The notes under the pieces are model-generated. The model searched no databases and was not told the DNA's origin. It was given only the letters and a program-made list of their open reading frames with translations. A stretch of DNA of 64,000 nucleotides. Source: Actinoplanes aureus. GTDB taxonomy: Bacteria > Actinomycetota > Actinomycetes > Mycobacteriales > Micromonosporaceae. The stretch is from assembly GCF_015704865.1 (NCBI RefSeq), contig NZ_JADQTO010000001.1:124001-188000 (forward strand), written 5' to 3'. Position 1 is the first letter of the stretch. Each line of letters begins with the position of its first letter. Both the position numbers and the translations under genes were made by a program. This document shows positions 48,188 to 57,419 of this stretch, piece by piece.

Positions 48188-49480
48188 ATGAGCGGTGTCC
48201 TGATCGACCTCGGTGAGGTGGCACGCTTCGGCTCGGGACCGGCGGCCGACGCCCCGGCGCCTCCGGTGCCGTACCGGTTGCTGCTCGCGATCCTCTCCGT
48301 CGCGCTCGTCGTCTCGCTCGGCGGAGCCGGCGTCCGATCCGAACCCGCGCCGCCGACGGTGATATCGGCGAGGCTCGGCGACGCCATCCGGGTGGTGGGT
48401 GACCGGCTCTTCGTGATCGGCCGGGGCGCGGCCGAGGGAAAACGGACCATCCGGACGTACGCCCTGCCGGACGCGACCCTGCTCTCCGAGCACACCGTCA
48501 TGGTCACCGGCGACGTGCTCAGCGTCGACGCGGCCGGTGATCTCCTGCTGGTGACCGTGCAGGACGAGCGGACCGTCACGTTCGGCACCATCGCGCTGCG
48601 CCCCGGGCTGGACCAGCCGCTCTGGCAGCGCCCCGTTCAGCTCCAGGGCCTGTCGGTGGCCGACGGGCTGGCCCTGGTCCGGGAGGAGGGCGCCCCCTTC
48701 GGGGACGCCGACTGGCACGGCGTCGACCTGCGTACCGGCACGGTGCGCTGGACCGTGCATCAGGGCGACCGGGACGACATCGGGGTGTCCAGCTACACCG
48801 GTGGCTATCCGAAGTGGCTCTACACGCTTACCGGGAACGGGCAGCTGGTGGCCCGTGACACGCGTACCGGGCGGACGGTGGCCTCGGTGCACGTGCCTCA
48901 GCGGCAGGGTGCCAGCACATCCCTCTGGCCGGCCGGCGACCTGGTCATGATCGGCGCCGGCGGCTCCGGGACCACCGGGTACGACGTCACCGCCGGGCTG
49001 GAACCGCGCTGGCACACCGGCATGAACCTGAGCTGGTACCGCGGACCCGCCCAGTGCGGCGAGCTGATCTGCGCGTTCCTGCCGCAGCGCGGCATCCTCG
49101 TGATCGATCCGACGACCGGGCGGGAACGCTGGTCGTCGGACCGCTGGGACTACGCCGAGCGGGTCGGCGACCGTCTGCTGACCGGCATGCCGGGCACCGC
49201 CTACCCACGGCTCTACGTTCTCGACCCGGCGACCGGTGACGTGCTCGGCGACGTGGGGCTCTGGCAGAGCTCCGGGCCGGGGCCGGAACCCGGGACCGCG
49301 TACGTGCGACGTACGGTCTCCGGCGAGGACCGGCTCTGGTACGGCGTACTGCTGCTGGACCGGCTCCGGATCCGCGTGCTCGGAGCCGCCGAGCGGGTCG
49401 CCGGCGACTGCCATTTCACGGCCGGTGTGCTGGTCTGCCGCCGGATCGACGCGTCGGTCGGGGTGTGGCGGCTTCGCTAA
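48188..49480 (+). CDS. Membrane-anchored PQQ-like beta-propeller protein 3
   Basis: 430 residues, third paralogue. N-terminal GVLIDLGEVARFG, anchor at about 29-48 (YRLLLAILSVALVVSLGGAG), propeller strands (DLRTGTVRWTVHQG; DTRTGRTVASVHV; DPTTGRERWSSD). C-x4-C (QCGELICAF) and C-x8-C (DCHFTAGVLVC) are retained, ending VWRLR. ATG start with GGGAGG upstream. It ends 9 bases before the response regulator gene, so the operon appears continuous. Confidence 0.8.
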   Translation: MSGVLIDLGEVARFGSGPAADAPAPPVPYRLLLAILSVALVVSLGGAGVRSEPAPPTVISARLGDAIRVVGDRLFVIGRGAAEGKRTIRTYALPDATLLSEHTVMVTGDVLSVDAAGDLLLVTVQDERTVTFGTIALRPGLDQPLWQRPVQLQGLSVADGLALVREEGAPFGDADWHGVDLRTGTVRWTVHQGDRDDIGVSSYTGGYPKWLYTLTGNGQLVARDTRTGRTVASVHVPQRQGASTSLWPAGDLVMIGAGGSGTTGYDVTAGLEPRWHTGMNLSWYRGPAQCGELICAFLPQRGILVIDPTTGRERWSSDRWDYAERVGDRLLTGMPGTAYPRLYVLDPATGDVLGDVGLWQSSGPGPEPGTAYVRRTVSGEDRLWYGVLLLDRLRIRVLGAAERVAGDCHFTAGVLVCRRIDASVGVWRLR

Positions 49481-49489
49481 CCTTCAGGT

Positions 49490-50164
49490 ATGCGCGTGCT
49501 GGTGGTTGAAGACGAGCGGAATCTGGCCGACGCGATCGCGCGCGGGCTGCGCCGCAAGGGCATGGCGGTGGACGTCGCCTACGACGGGCTGGAAGGCCAC
49601 GAGATGGCCTACGTGACCCGCTACGACGTGGTGGTGCTGGACCGTGACCTGCCCGGCATGCACGGCGACGACATCTGTGCGGCGCTGGTCGAGTCGGAGG
49701 CGCTGACCCGGGTGCTGATGCTCACCGCGAGCAGCACGGTCGCCGACCGGGTGGAGGGGCTCGAGCTGGGCGCCGACGACTACCTGGCCAAGCCGTTCGC
49801 CTTCGAGGAGCTGGTGGCCCGGGTGCAGGCGCTCGGCCGCCGGGCCACGCCCGCGGCGCCGCCGGTGCTCGCCGCCGGCAACCTGGTGCTGGACCAGACG
49901 CGGCGCGTGGTGACCCGTGGCGGCGCCCCGCTGGAGCTGACCAACAAGGAGTTCTGCGTCCTGCTGGAGCTGCTCAAGGCGCGTGGCGGGGTGGTCTCCA
50001 GCGAGGAACTGCTGGAGCGGGTGTGGGACGCCAACACCGACCCGTTCACCACCACCGTGCGGGTCACCATCAACACCCTGCGCAAGAAGATCGGCGACCC
50101 GCCGCTGGTCGAGACGGTGGTCGGCGCGGGCTATCGGATCCCCGAGCCGGTCGTGGCCTCGTGA
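49490..50164 (+). CDS. OmpR-family response regulator
   Basis: 224 residues. Receiver domain with the acidic pair ED (8-9), phosphoacceptor D51 (VVLDRDLPG), conserved T (MLTAS) and K (YLAKPF); then a winged-helix DNA-binding domain (LELTNKEFCVLLELLKARGG; TTTVRVTINTLRKKIGDP). It would be activated by the following kinase and bind direct repeats such as 45420-45436. ATG start; TAACCT six bases upstream could also give a leaderless start inside the operon. GTGA overlap with the kinase gene. Confidence 0.93.
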   Translation: MRVLVVEDERNLADAIARGLRRKGMAVDVAYDGLEGHEMAYVTRYDVVVLDRDLPGMHGDDICAALVESEALTRVLMLTASSTVADRVEGLELGADDYLAKPFAFEELVARVQALGRRATPAAPPVLAAGNLVLDQTRRVVTRGGAPLELTNKEFCVLLELLKARGGVVSSEELLERVWDANTDPFTTTVRVTINTLRKKIGDPPLVETVVGAGYRIPEPVVAS

Positions 50165-51378
50165 CCGTCTATCTCAGGCGGACCCGCCGGCCGCTCCGGC
50201 TCCAGTTGCGGCCCACGCTGCGGCTGCGGCTCACCCTGCTGAACGGCATTCTGCTGGTCGGGGCCGGTGTCGCGCTGGTGCTGCTGGCCTGGCTGCTGGT
50301 CAGCGAGTCGCTGCATCCGGTCGACGAGCTGCGGGCCGGGTCGACGGTGACCCTGGCCGACGGCACCACCCAGGAGGCGCTCTCCTGGCAGACCGCGATG
50401 GTCAAGGAGGCCTCCCAGGAGTTGCTGTTCAAGGGGCTCAGCGCATTGGTCGCGGTGGGCATCATCGGGATCGCCGGGGCGTACGCGGTGGCCGGCCGGG
50501 CCCTGAAGCCGCTGCACAGCGTGACGCAGACCGCGCAGCGGCTCGGCGAGGAGACGCTGGACCAGCGGATCCGCTACTCCGGGGCGGACGACGAGGTGGC
50601 GGAGCTGGCCCGCACGTTCGACGCCATGCTTGACCGGTTGGCGGCCGCTTTCGAGTCGCAGAAACGGTTCGTCGCCAACGCCTCGCACGAGCTGCGGACC
50701 CCGCTCGCGGTGATGCGTACCGAGATCGACGTGACACTCAGCGACGACGAGGCGGACGTGGCCGAGTACCGGCGGATGGCGAAGGTGGTCCGCAACGCGT
50801 CGGAACGGGCGAACGGGCTGGTGGACGCGTTGCTGGTGCTGGCCCGATCGGAGGCGCAGTCCGGCCGCCGGCTGGTCCGTAAGGTACCGGCCGACCTGGC
50901 GACGAGCGTCTACAACGCGCTCTCCGCGGTGAAGGCCGAGGCGGGGCGGCTGAAGCTGGACGTGAACACGGAACTGGAACCGGCGCCGGTGGTCGGCGAC
51001 CCGAGTCTGCTCGACCGGCTGGCCGGCAACCTGATCGAGAACGCGATCCGGTACAACCATCTGCTGGGCAGCCTCTGGCTGCGTACCGAGTCGGTGAACG
51101 GGCAGGCCCGGCTGGTGGTCGGTAACACCGGCTACGAGGTGGATCCGGTCGATGTGCCCGGGTTGTTCGAGCCGTTCCAGCGGGGTGGCTGGGAGCGGAC
51201 CGGGTCACGCGGGTCGGGTCTGGGGCTCTCGATCGTCCGCGCGGTCTGTGACGCACACGGTGGCACGGTCTCCGCGGTGGCCCTGGAGGGCGGTGGCCTG
51301 GAGGTCACAGTCTCGCTGCCGGCCGCCGACACCACGCCCGTGGTCGCCGCCACCGCCAGCGTCCCCGGAAAGCGGTGA
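50161..51378 (+). CDS. Two-component sensor histidine kinase
   Basis: 405 residues. TM1 about 27-49, a short extracellular loop (~45 residues, SESLHPVDELRAGSTVTL), TM2 about 92-113 (GLSALVAVGIIGIAGAYAVA), HAMP linker, HisKA with H176 in FVANASHELRTPLAVM, and an ATPase domain with N-box GNLIENAIRYN and GSGLGLSIVRAV. The G1 box reads VGNTGYEVDP (N-x-G form). GTG start overlapping the regulator's stop. It sits at the end of the propeller operon, so the propellers may help sense its signal; inference. Confidence 0.92.
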   Translation: MTVYLRRTRRPLRLQLRPTLRLRLTLLNGILLVGAGVALVLLAWLLVSESLHPVDELRAGSTVTLADGTTQEALSWQTAMVKEASQELLFKGLSALVAVGIIGIAGAYAVAGRALKPLHSVTQTAQRLGEETLDQRIRYSGADDEVAELARTFDAMLDRLAAAFESQKRFVANASHELRTPLAVMRTEIDVTLSDDEADVAEYRRMAKVVRNASERANGLVDALLVLARSEAQSGRRLVRKVPADLATSVYNALSAVKAEAGRLKLDVNTELEPAPVVGDPSLLDRLAGNLIENAIRYNHLLGSLWLRTESVNGQARLVVGNTGYEVDPVDVPGLFEPFQRGGWERTGSRGSGLGLSIVRAVCDAHGGTVSAVALEGGGLEVTVSLPAADTTPVVAATASVPGKR

Positions 51379-51409
51379 TGCCCGCCCGGCAAGGCCGGAC
51401 GGGCATCAC
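51375..51409 (+). terminator. Terminator closing the propeller-kinase operon
   Basis: GTGATGCCCG and CGGGCATCAC arms extended by CCGGC/GCCGG with one mismatch; the stem includes the kinase stop codon. It also faces the fadB end. Confidence 0.8.
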
Positions 51410-51420
51410 TCGGGTTCATC

Positions 51421-53481
51421 TCAGCGGCGGACGTTCGCCACGCCGTCCGGCAGGAAACGCTGGCCGGTGACGCGCTCGGCGGTGCCGCTGCGGTCCAGGT
51501 ACGGCGTGACGCCACCGAGGTGGAACGGGTAGCCGGCGCCCAGGATCATGCACAGGTCGATGTCCTGCGCCTCCGCGACCACGCCCTCGTCGAGCATGAG
51601 GCGGATCTCCTCGGCGAGGCCGTCCAGCGCCTTCTGGCGTACCTCATCGGCGGTCAACGGCGCCGAGCCGGTCTCCAGAAGCTTGACCACCTCGGGGTTG
51701 ATCTCGTCGTCCACCATCACCGGCAGGCCGGCGTCGACGATCTTCTTGAGGTTGGGGGACTCCACGTACCGCTCCGGGAACGCCCGGTGCAGCGTCTCGC
51801 CCACGTGGTACGCGACCGCCGGGCCGACCAGCTGGAGCAGGGCGATCGGGCGCATCGGCAGACCCAGCGGGTCCATCGCCACGTTCACCACGTCCAGCGG
51901 GGTGCCCGCGTCGACGGCCTGGAAGATCTCGCTGGTGACCCGGGTGAGCAGGCGGTTGACCACGAACGCCGGGGCGTCCTTGACCAGCACCGACGACTTC
52001 TTCAGGGTCTTGCCGACCTCGAACGCGGTGGCCAGCGTGGCGTCGTCGGTCTGCTCGCCCCGGATGATCTCCAGGAGCGGGAGGACCGCGACCGGGTTGA
52101 AGAAGTGGAAGCCGACGACCCGCTCCGGGTGCTCCAGGCCGGCCGCCATGTCGGTGATCGACAGCGAGCTGGTGTTGGTCGCGAGGATCGCCTCCGGGGA
52201 GACGATCTTCTCGAACTCGGCCCAGATCTGCTTCTTCAGCTCGAGGTTCTCGAAGACGGCCTCGATCACGAAGTCGGCGTCGGCGAAGACCGACTTGTCC
52301 ACCGAGCCGCTGATCAGGCCGCGCAGCTTGGCCGCGGTGCCCTCGTCCATCCGGCGCTTGGCGACCAGCTTGTCGATCTGCTCGGTCACGTACGCCACGC
52401 CCTTGTCGACGCGGGTCTGGTCCAGGTCGGTCAGCACGACCGGCACCTGGAGACGGCGCAGGAACAGCAGGGCGAGCTGCGAGGCCATCAGGCCGGCGCC
52501 GACGATGCCGACCTTGGTGACCTTGCGGGCCAGCGACTTGTCCGGCACGCCGACCGGCCGCTTCGCCCGGCGCTGGACCAGGTCGAACGAGTACAGGCTG
52601 GCCCGGGCCTCATCGCCCATGATCAGGTCGGCGAGCGCCTCGGTCTCGGCCGCGGTGCCGTCCTCGAAGGACGCCTCCTTGGCCAGGGCGAGCAGCTCGA
52701 GCGCCTTGTTGGCGGACGGGACCGCGCCGTGCAGCTTCTCGTCGAGCTGCTGCTTTGCGAAGAACAGCACCGCGTCCCACATGTCGCGGTCGATCTCCGG
52801 ACGCTCGACCGTGACGTCGCCCTTGACCACGCCGGCCGCCCAGGCCAGCGAGTCCTCCAGGAAGTCGGCCGCTTCGAAGAGCGCGTCGGCGACGCCCATC
52901 TCCTTGGCCTGCTTCGGGCGCAGCACCTTCTGGGTGAGCGGGTTCTGCAGGATGATCTGGGCCGCGCCGGGCGCGCCGATCAGGTTCGGCAGGATCTGGC
53001 TGCCACCCCAGCCGGGGATCAGGCCGATCGCGACCTCGGGCAGGCCGAGCGCGGCCGCACCGGTGGAGACCGTCCGGTAGTGGCAGTGCAGGGCGACCTC
53101 GAGGCCGCCGCCGAGCGCCGCGCCGTTCACGAAGGCGAAGGTCGGGATCTCGCTGTTCTTGAGCCGGGCGAAGACCCGGTGGCCGAGCTCGCCGAGGGCG
53201 ACGGCCTGCTCCCGCGAGTTGATCAGTGGCATGCCGGTGATGTCCGCGCCGACGCAGAAGATGTACGGCTTGCCGGTGAGCGCGATGAACGCCGGGTTCG
53301 CCTCGGTGGCGGCGGTGATCGCCTCGTCGAGGGACTTCAGGCCGGCCGGGCCGAAGCTGTTCGGCTTCTTGTAGTCGAGGCCGTTGTCCAGCGTGATGAG
53401 GGCGGCGGGCTGGTCGAGCCCGGGTACCTGAACCAGGCGGACGATCGCCTTGGTCACTACCTCGTTCGGGTTCTCGATCAC
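51421..53481 (-). CDS. fadB: Fatty acid oxidation complex alpha subunit (enoyl-CoA hydratase/3-hydroxyacyl-CoA dehydrogenase)
   Basis: Bifunctional beta-oxidation enzyme, 686 residues. The N-terminal crotonase domain has FCVGADITG, FVNGAALGGGLEVALHC (oxyanion hole) and LPEVAIGLIPGWGGSQ (general-acid Glu). The C-terminal 3-hydroxyacyl-CoA dehydrogenase has the NAD-binding GIVGAGLMASQLALLFLRR and NTSSLSITDMA, VGFHFFNPVAVLPLLE (catalytic His). GTG start overlapping the fadA stop (GTGA). It forms the two-subunit complex with FadA. Confidence 0.93.
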   Translation of the reverse strand: MIENPNEVVTKAIVRLVQVPGLDQPAALITLDNGLDYKKPNSFGPAGLKSLDEAITAATEANPAFIALTGKPYIFCVGADITGMPLINSREQAVALGELGHRVFARLKNSEIPTFAFVNGAALGGGLEVALHCHYRTVSTGAAALGLPEVAIGLIPGWGGSQILPNLIGAPGAAQIILQNPLTQKVLRPKQAKEMGVADALFEAADFLEDSLAWAAGVVKGDVTVERPEIDRDMWDAVLFFAKQQLDEKLHGAVPSANKALELLALAKEASFEDGTAAETEALADLIMGDEARASLYSFDLVQRRAKRPVGVPDKSLARKVTKVGIVGAGLMASQLALLFLRRLQVPVVLTDLDQTRVDKGVAYVTEQIDKLVAKRRMDEGTAAKLRGLISGSVDKSVFADADFVIEAVFENLELKKQIWAEFEKIVSPEAILATNTSSLSITDMAAGLEHPERVVGFHFFNPVAVLPLLEIIRGEQTDDATLATAFEVGKTLKKSSVLVKDAPAFVVNRLLTRVTSEIFQAVDAGTPLDVVNVAMDPLGLPMRPIALLQLVGPAVAYHVGETLHRAFPERYVESPNLKKIVDAGLPVMVDDEINPEVVKLLETGSAPLTADEVRQKALDGLAEEIRLMLDEGVVAEAQDIDLCMILGAGYPFHLGGVTPYLDRSGTAERVTGQRFLPDGVANVRR

Positions 53482-54674
53482 TTGTCAGCGCCTTCCCAAT
53501 GCGGATTCTCCCAGATCACGGTGCCGCCCATGCCGATGCCGATGCACATGGCGTTGATGCCGTAGCGGACCTCGGGGTGCTCCTCGAAGTGCCGCGCGAG
53601 CTGCGTCATCAGCCGCACGCCGGAGGAGGCGAGCGGGTGACCGATGGCGATCGCACCGCCCCACGGGTTGACCCGCGGGTCGTCGTCGGCGATGCCGTAG
53701 TGGTCCAGGAACGCCAGCACCTGGACGGCGAACGCCTCGTTCAGCTCGAACAGGCCGATGTCGTCGATCGTGAGGCCGGCCTTCTTCAGCGCCTTCTCGG
53801 TCGCCGGGATCGGGCCGTAGCCCATCACCTCCGGCTCGACGCCGACGAACGCGTACGACACCAGGCGCATCGCGACCGGCAGGCCCAGCTCACGGGCGGT
53901 CGCCTCGTCGGCCAGGACGGCCGCGGTGGCGCCGTCGTTCAGGCCGGCCGCGTTACCGGCGGTTACCCGGCCGTGCGGGCGGAACGGGGTCTTCAGCGTG
54001 GCCAGCTTCTCCATCGAGGTGGCGCGGGGCGCCTCGTCGACGGTGGCCAGACCCCAGCCCAGCTCGGCGTTGCGGAGCGCCACCGGCACCATGTCCGGCT
54101 GGAGCTTGCCGTCGGCGTACGCCTTCGCGGTCTTCAGCTGCGAGTTGAGCCCGAAGCGGTCGGCCCGCTCCTTGGTGATGTTCGGCAGGCGGTCGTGCAG
54201 GTTCTCCGCGGTCGAGCCCATCACCAGCGCGGACGGGTCGACCAGCTTCTCGGCCAGGATCCGCGGGTTGGGGTCGACGCCCTCACCCATCGGGTGCCGG
54301 CCCATGTGCTCGACACCGCCGGCGATCGCGATGTCGTACGCCCCCATCGCGATGCCACCGGCGACGTTCGTCACCGCGGTCATCGCGCCGGCGCACATGC
54401 GGTCGACGGCGTAGCCCGGAACGGTCTTGGGCAGACCGGACAGCAGTGCGGCGGTACGGCCGATGGTCAGGCCCTGGTCGCCGGTCTGGGTGGTGGCCGC
54501 GATCGCGACCTCCTCCACGCGCTCCGGCGGTAGCTGGGGGTTGCGCCGAAGCAGCTCTCGGATGCAGCGGATCACCAGGTCGTCGGCGCGGGTCTCGGCG
54601 TACATGCCGCCCGCCTTGCCGAACGGGGTGCGGACGCCGTCGACGAAGACGACCTCGCGTACTTCACGGGGCAC
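53478..54674 (-). CDS. fadA: Acetyl-CoA acyltransferase (3-ketoacyl-CoA thiolase)
   Basis: Thiolytic step of beta-oxidation. 398 residues. The thiolase residues are C94 in DRMCAGAMTAV, His in GGAIAIGHPLASSG, and the second Cys in INAMCIGIGMG; ELNEAFAVQ is also typical. GTG start with GGAGG upstream. Co-transcribed with fadB. No fadR-type regulator gene is adjacent, and no operator is obvious in the 147-base region between fadA and the RNase D-like gene. Confidence 0.93.
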   Translation of the reverse strand: MPREVREVVFVDGVRTPFGKAGGMYAETRADDLVIRCIRELLRRNPQLPPERVEEVAIAATTQTGDQGLTIGRTAALLSGLPKTVPGYAVDRMCAGAMTAVTNVAGGIAMGAYDIAIAGGVEHMGRHPMGEGVDPNPRILAEKLVDPSALVMGSTAENLHDRLPNITKERADRFGLNSQLKTAKAYADGKLQPDMVPVALRNAELGWGLATVDEAPRATSMEKLATLKTPFRPHGRVTAGNAAGLNDGATAAVLADEATARELGLPVAMRLVSYAFVGVEPEVMGYGPIPATEKALKKAGLTIDDIGLFELNEAFAVQVLAFLDHYGIADDDPRVNPWGGAIAIGHPLASSGVRLMTQLARHFEEHPEVRYGINAMCIGIGMGGTVIWENPHWEGADK

Positions 54675-54821
54675 AGCAAGCCTCCTTGCGGGCGTGAACC
54701 CAAATGTGTCGGCAATGCTACTCGCCGGTAACTAGCGGCTGCCAGGCCCTGGGGGAACTTCACAAACGTCCTGGCCGGGCTCACGAATCGGCCCGTGAGG
54801 CCAGGACCTGACCGAAAACCG

Positions 54822-56114
54822 TCAGTCGTCCGGCAGCACCTCGCTGAGCTGTGCGGCGAGCAGGCCCACCTGCCAGTTGCGGGCGCCGAAGCCGAGCAGC
54901 GTGTCGCTGACCGTCCGCTCCGAGACGTCGTCCGGCGGCGACCACGCCAGCCGGCGGATGAAGTCGGGACTGATCAGGTTCTCCGGCGGCAGGTTGTGCT
55001 TCTCGGCCAGGCCGACCACGACCTGCCGGCACCGGGCCAGGCGGGCCGCCGCGATCGGGTCGCGCTCGGCCCACCGGTGCGGTGGCGGCGGGCCCTCCAC
55101 CGGCTGGTTCACCGGCAGCGCGTCGTCCGGCAACGACCGGGCCTGGTCGAGCGCGTCCAGCCAGATCCTGGCCAGCCGGCGTACCGAACGGCCGCCGAAG
55201 CCGGGGATGCCGAGCAGGGTGCGCTCGTCCTTCGGGTCGGCCTCGGCGGCCGCGACGATCGCCGAGTCGGGCAGCACCCGGCCGGGCGCCGAGTCGCGGC
55301 GCGCGGCGACGCCGTCCCGGGCATACCAGAGGGCACGCACCCGGGACTGGGCGCGGGCGCCGCGGACCCGGTGGATGCCGGAGGTGCGGCGCCACGGATC
55401 GGGACGGACCCGGGGCGGCCGGTCGGTACTGGCCACCAGCGACGCGAACTCCTCGGCCGCCCACGCCGTCTTGCCCTGCCGGTCCAGCTCGGTGGCGAGC
55501 ACGTCCCGCAGGTCGGTGAGGAGCTCCACGTCGAGGGCGGCGTAGGTGAGCCAGGACTCCGGCAGCGGCCGGGTCGACCAGTCGGCCGCCGAATGATGCT
55601 TCTCCAGCGAGTACCCGAGCAGCTGCTCGGTGAGCGCGGCCAGGCCGACACGCTCGAACCCGGCCAGGCGCGCGGCCAGCTCGGTGTCGAAGAGCCGGCG
55701 CGGCCTCATGCCGATCTCGGCCAGGCACGGCAGGTCCTGGCTGGCGGCGTGCAGGACCCACTCGGTGTCGGCGAGCGCGGTGTCCAGGGTGCGCAGGTCG
55801 TCCAGCGGAAGAGGGTCGATCAGCACCGTGCCCGCTCCGGCGCGGCGTAGTTGTACCAGGTAGGCGCGCTGCGTGTAGCGGTAGCCGGAGGCGCGTTCGG
55901 CGTCCACGGCGATCGGGCCGGTGCCCGCCGTCATCCGGGCGACGACGTCGGCCAGCTCGTCCGCGGTCTCCACCGGTCGAGGGGTGCCGTCGCGGGGTGC
56001 GGTCAGTGGTGTTGCCTCGGGGCCGCCAGAATTCGGGCCGGGCGGCACTGCGTGCGGTCCGTCCCCTGCAGTGTCCGGCGAGTCCCGACGGCGCAGGGGT
56101 GCTTCGTCGGTCAC
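54822..56114 (-). CDS. RNase D-like 3'-5' exonuclease with HRDC domain
   Basis: 430 residues. The DEDD exonuclease motifs are IAVDAERASGYRYTQRA (D-x-E), HAASQDLPCL (second Asp) and YAALDVELL (Y-x3-D). HRDC-like helices follow (ERTLLGIPGFGGRSVRRLA). It would trim structured RNA such as tRNA precursors. It corresponds to M. tuberculosis Rv2681. The N-terminal ~50 residues are disordered and proline-rich. The GTG at 56114 is chosen; the frame opens to 56138. Confidence 0.85.
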   Translation of the reverse strand: MTDEAPLRRRDSPDTAGDGPHAVPPGPNSGGPEATPLTAPRDGTPRPVETADELADVVARMTAGTGPIAVDAERASGYRYTQRAYLVQLRRAGAGTVLIDPLPLDDLRTLDTALADTEWVLHAASQDLPCLAEIGMRPRRLFDTELAARLAGFERVGLAALTEQLLGYSLEKHHSAADWSTRPLPESWLTYAALDVELLTDLRDVLATELDRQGKTAWAAEEFASLVASTDRPPRVRPDPWRRTSGIHRVRGARAQSRVRALWYARDGVAARRDSAPGRVLPDSAIVAAAEADPKDERTLLGIPGFGGRSVRRLARIWLDALDQARSLPDDALPVNQPVEGPPPPHRWAERDPIAAARLARCRQVVVGLAEKHNLPPENLISPDFIRRLAWSPPDDVSERTVSDTLLGFGARNWQVGLLAAQLSEVLPDD

Positions 56115-56255
56115 TCCGTAACCGTACGGGGGTGGCACCCCTGCCGTGCGCAGCCGGGGTCCGGCGCGTCATTTCGATCTTGTCTGGAGTTCATCCGCAG
56201 AGCCCTCCGCTCCGTATCACCTGTCAGCGCCGAGACCCCGGGGAGGCCGCGCCTG

Positions 56256-57317
56256 ATGTCCGCACCTTACGAGCCCTTCACCCCTGCCAACGGATCCGAT
56301 CACTACCGGTCCGGGGGGCGGCGGCGTGCGGACGAGCGCTGGAGCGCCGAACCGGCTGTCGAGGAGCCTCGCTGGTCCTACTCTCAGCAGCAGCAGGAGG
56401 CATGGCCTCAGCAGCAGCAGGCATGGCCTCAGCAGCAGCAATGGCAGGAGCCGCAGTGGCCGGCGGCGCAGCAGTATCAGGAGCAGTACCAGCAGCAGCA
56501 ATACCAGCAGCAATGGACGGCGCCCGAGCCGCAGCTCGCCACTCCTGAGCCGGCCGCGGCCCCGGCCGCGCGCATCGGCCGTGGCCGAATCATGATCATC
56601 GGCCTGGTCGCCGCGCTGCTGCTGGTCTCCGCCTGGCAGGCGTTCCGGGTGGAGAGCATGATCAAGAACAGTTCGGCGCTGGCCTCCGCCGTCACCGCGG
56701 AGCAGGGCCGCACCCAGGAACTGGAAAAGCAGCTCGCCACGGTCTTCGACCCCGAGGGCATCTCGTCGGCCGTGCTGCCTAGCGTCTTCCGGGTCCGGGC
56801 CGGCGAGTTCACCGGCACCGCCTTCGCGGTCGGGAAGACCAACGGCGGCGCGACGAACCTCTTCACCAACTACCACGTGGTGGAGGAGGTCTTCGCGAGC
56901 GGCGACCGCAAGGTCTCGCTGGAGCGCGGCGACACCCGCATCGACGCGACGATCGTCCGGGTGAACGAGGGTCGGGACCTGGCCCTGCTCCGTACCGAGA
57001 AGGAGATCAAGGTGCTCGCGCCGGCCGCCGGCGCGGTCAAGCCCGGCCAGCAGGTGGTCGTGGTCGGTGCGCCGCTCGGCCTGGAGGACTCGGTCACCAC
57101 CGGCGTGATCAGCGCGTTCCGGCCGAGTGACTCGGACGGTCCGACGATCCAGTTCGACGCCCCGATCAACCCCGGCAACTCCGGCGGCCCGGTGGTCAAC
57201 TCCAGCCGGCAGGTGGTCGGCATCGCCACCGCGAAAGCCCGCGGCGCCGAGGGCATCGGCCTGGCCATCCCGATCGAGACAGCCTGCGACACCCTCAAGG
57301 TCTGCGGAAACAACTGA
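56256..57317 (+). CDS. Membrane-anchored trypsin-like serine protease with Gln-rich N-terminus
   Basis: 353 residues. An N-terminal cytoplasmic ~105 residues very rich in Gln (QQQQEAW and QQQQWQEPQ repeats), one transmembrane segment about 112-130 (MIIGLVAALLLVSAWQAF), then an extracellular trypsin-like protease (HtrA-type core without a visible PDZ domain). Catalytic triad H207 (TNYHVVEE), D241 (EGRDLALL) and S309 (PGNSGGPVV). Start ATG with GGGGAGG upstream. It may degrade or process envelope proteins; the poly-Gln tail is unusual. Confidence 0.85.
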   Translation: MSAPYEPFTPANGSDHYRSGGRRRADERWSAEPAVEEPRWSYSQQQQEAWPQQQQAWPQQQQWQEPQWPAAQQYQEQYQQQQYQQQWTAPEPQLATPEPAAAPAARIGRGRIMIIGLVAALLLVSAWQAFRVESMIKNSSALASAVTAEQGRTQELEKQLATVFDPEGISSAVLPSVFRVRAGEFTGTAFAVGKTNGGATNLFTNYHVVEEVFASGDRKVSLERGDTRIDATIVRVNEGRDLALLRTEKEIKVLAPAAGAVKPGQQVVVVGAPLGLEDSVTTGVISAFRPSDSDGPTIQFDAPINPGNSGGPVVNSSRQVVGIATAKARGAEGIGLAIPIETACDTLKVCGNN

Positions 57318-57404
57318 TTTTCCGGTACGCGTGGCGGACCGTCCCCGCTCTCCCCGCGCGAGCCGGCCGCCCGGCCGCGGCCCCAGCGCGACCGCCGGGA
57401 AACA
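57318..57404 (+). repeat. Dispersed ~90 bp extragenic element (locus C)
   Basis: Starts with TTTTCCGGTACGCGTG just after the protease stop and ends CAGCGCGACCGCCGGGAAACA, with a middle (GTCCCCGCTCTCCC, GCGCGAGCC) very like the inverted arm of locus A. Confidence 0.75.
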
Positions 57405-57419
57405 GCACGGGCGCGGGCT

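Noticed and set aside
51061..51250. Degenerate kinase ATPase domain
   Set aside because: The G1 box has N-x-G in place of D-x-G, but this form is common in related kinases and the N and G2 boxes are intact.
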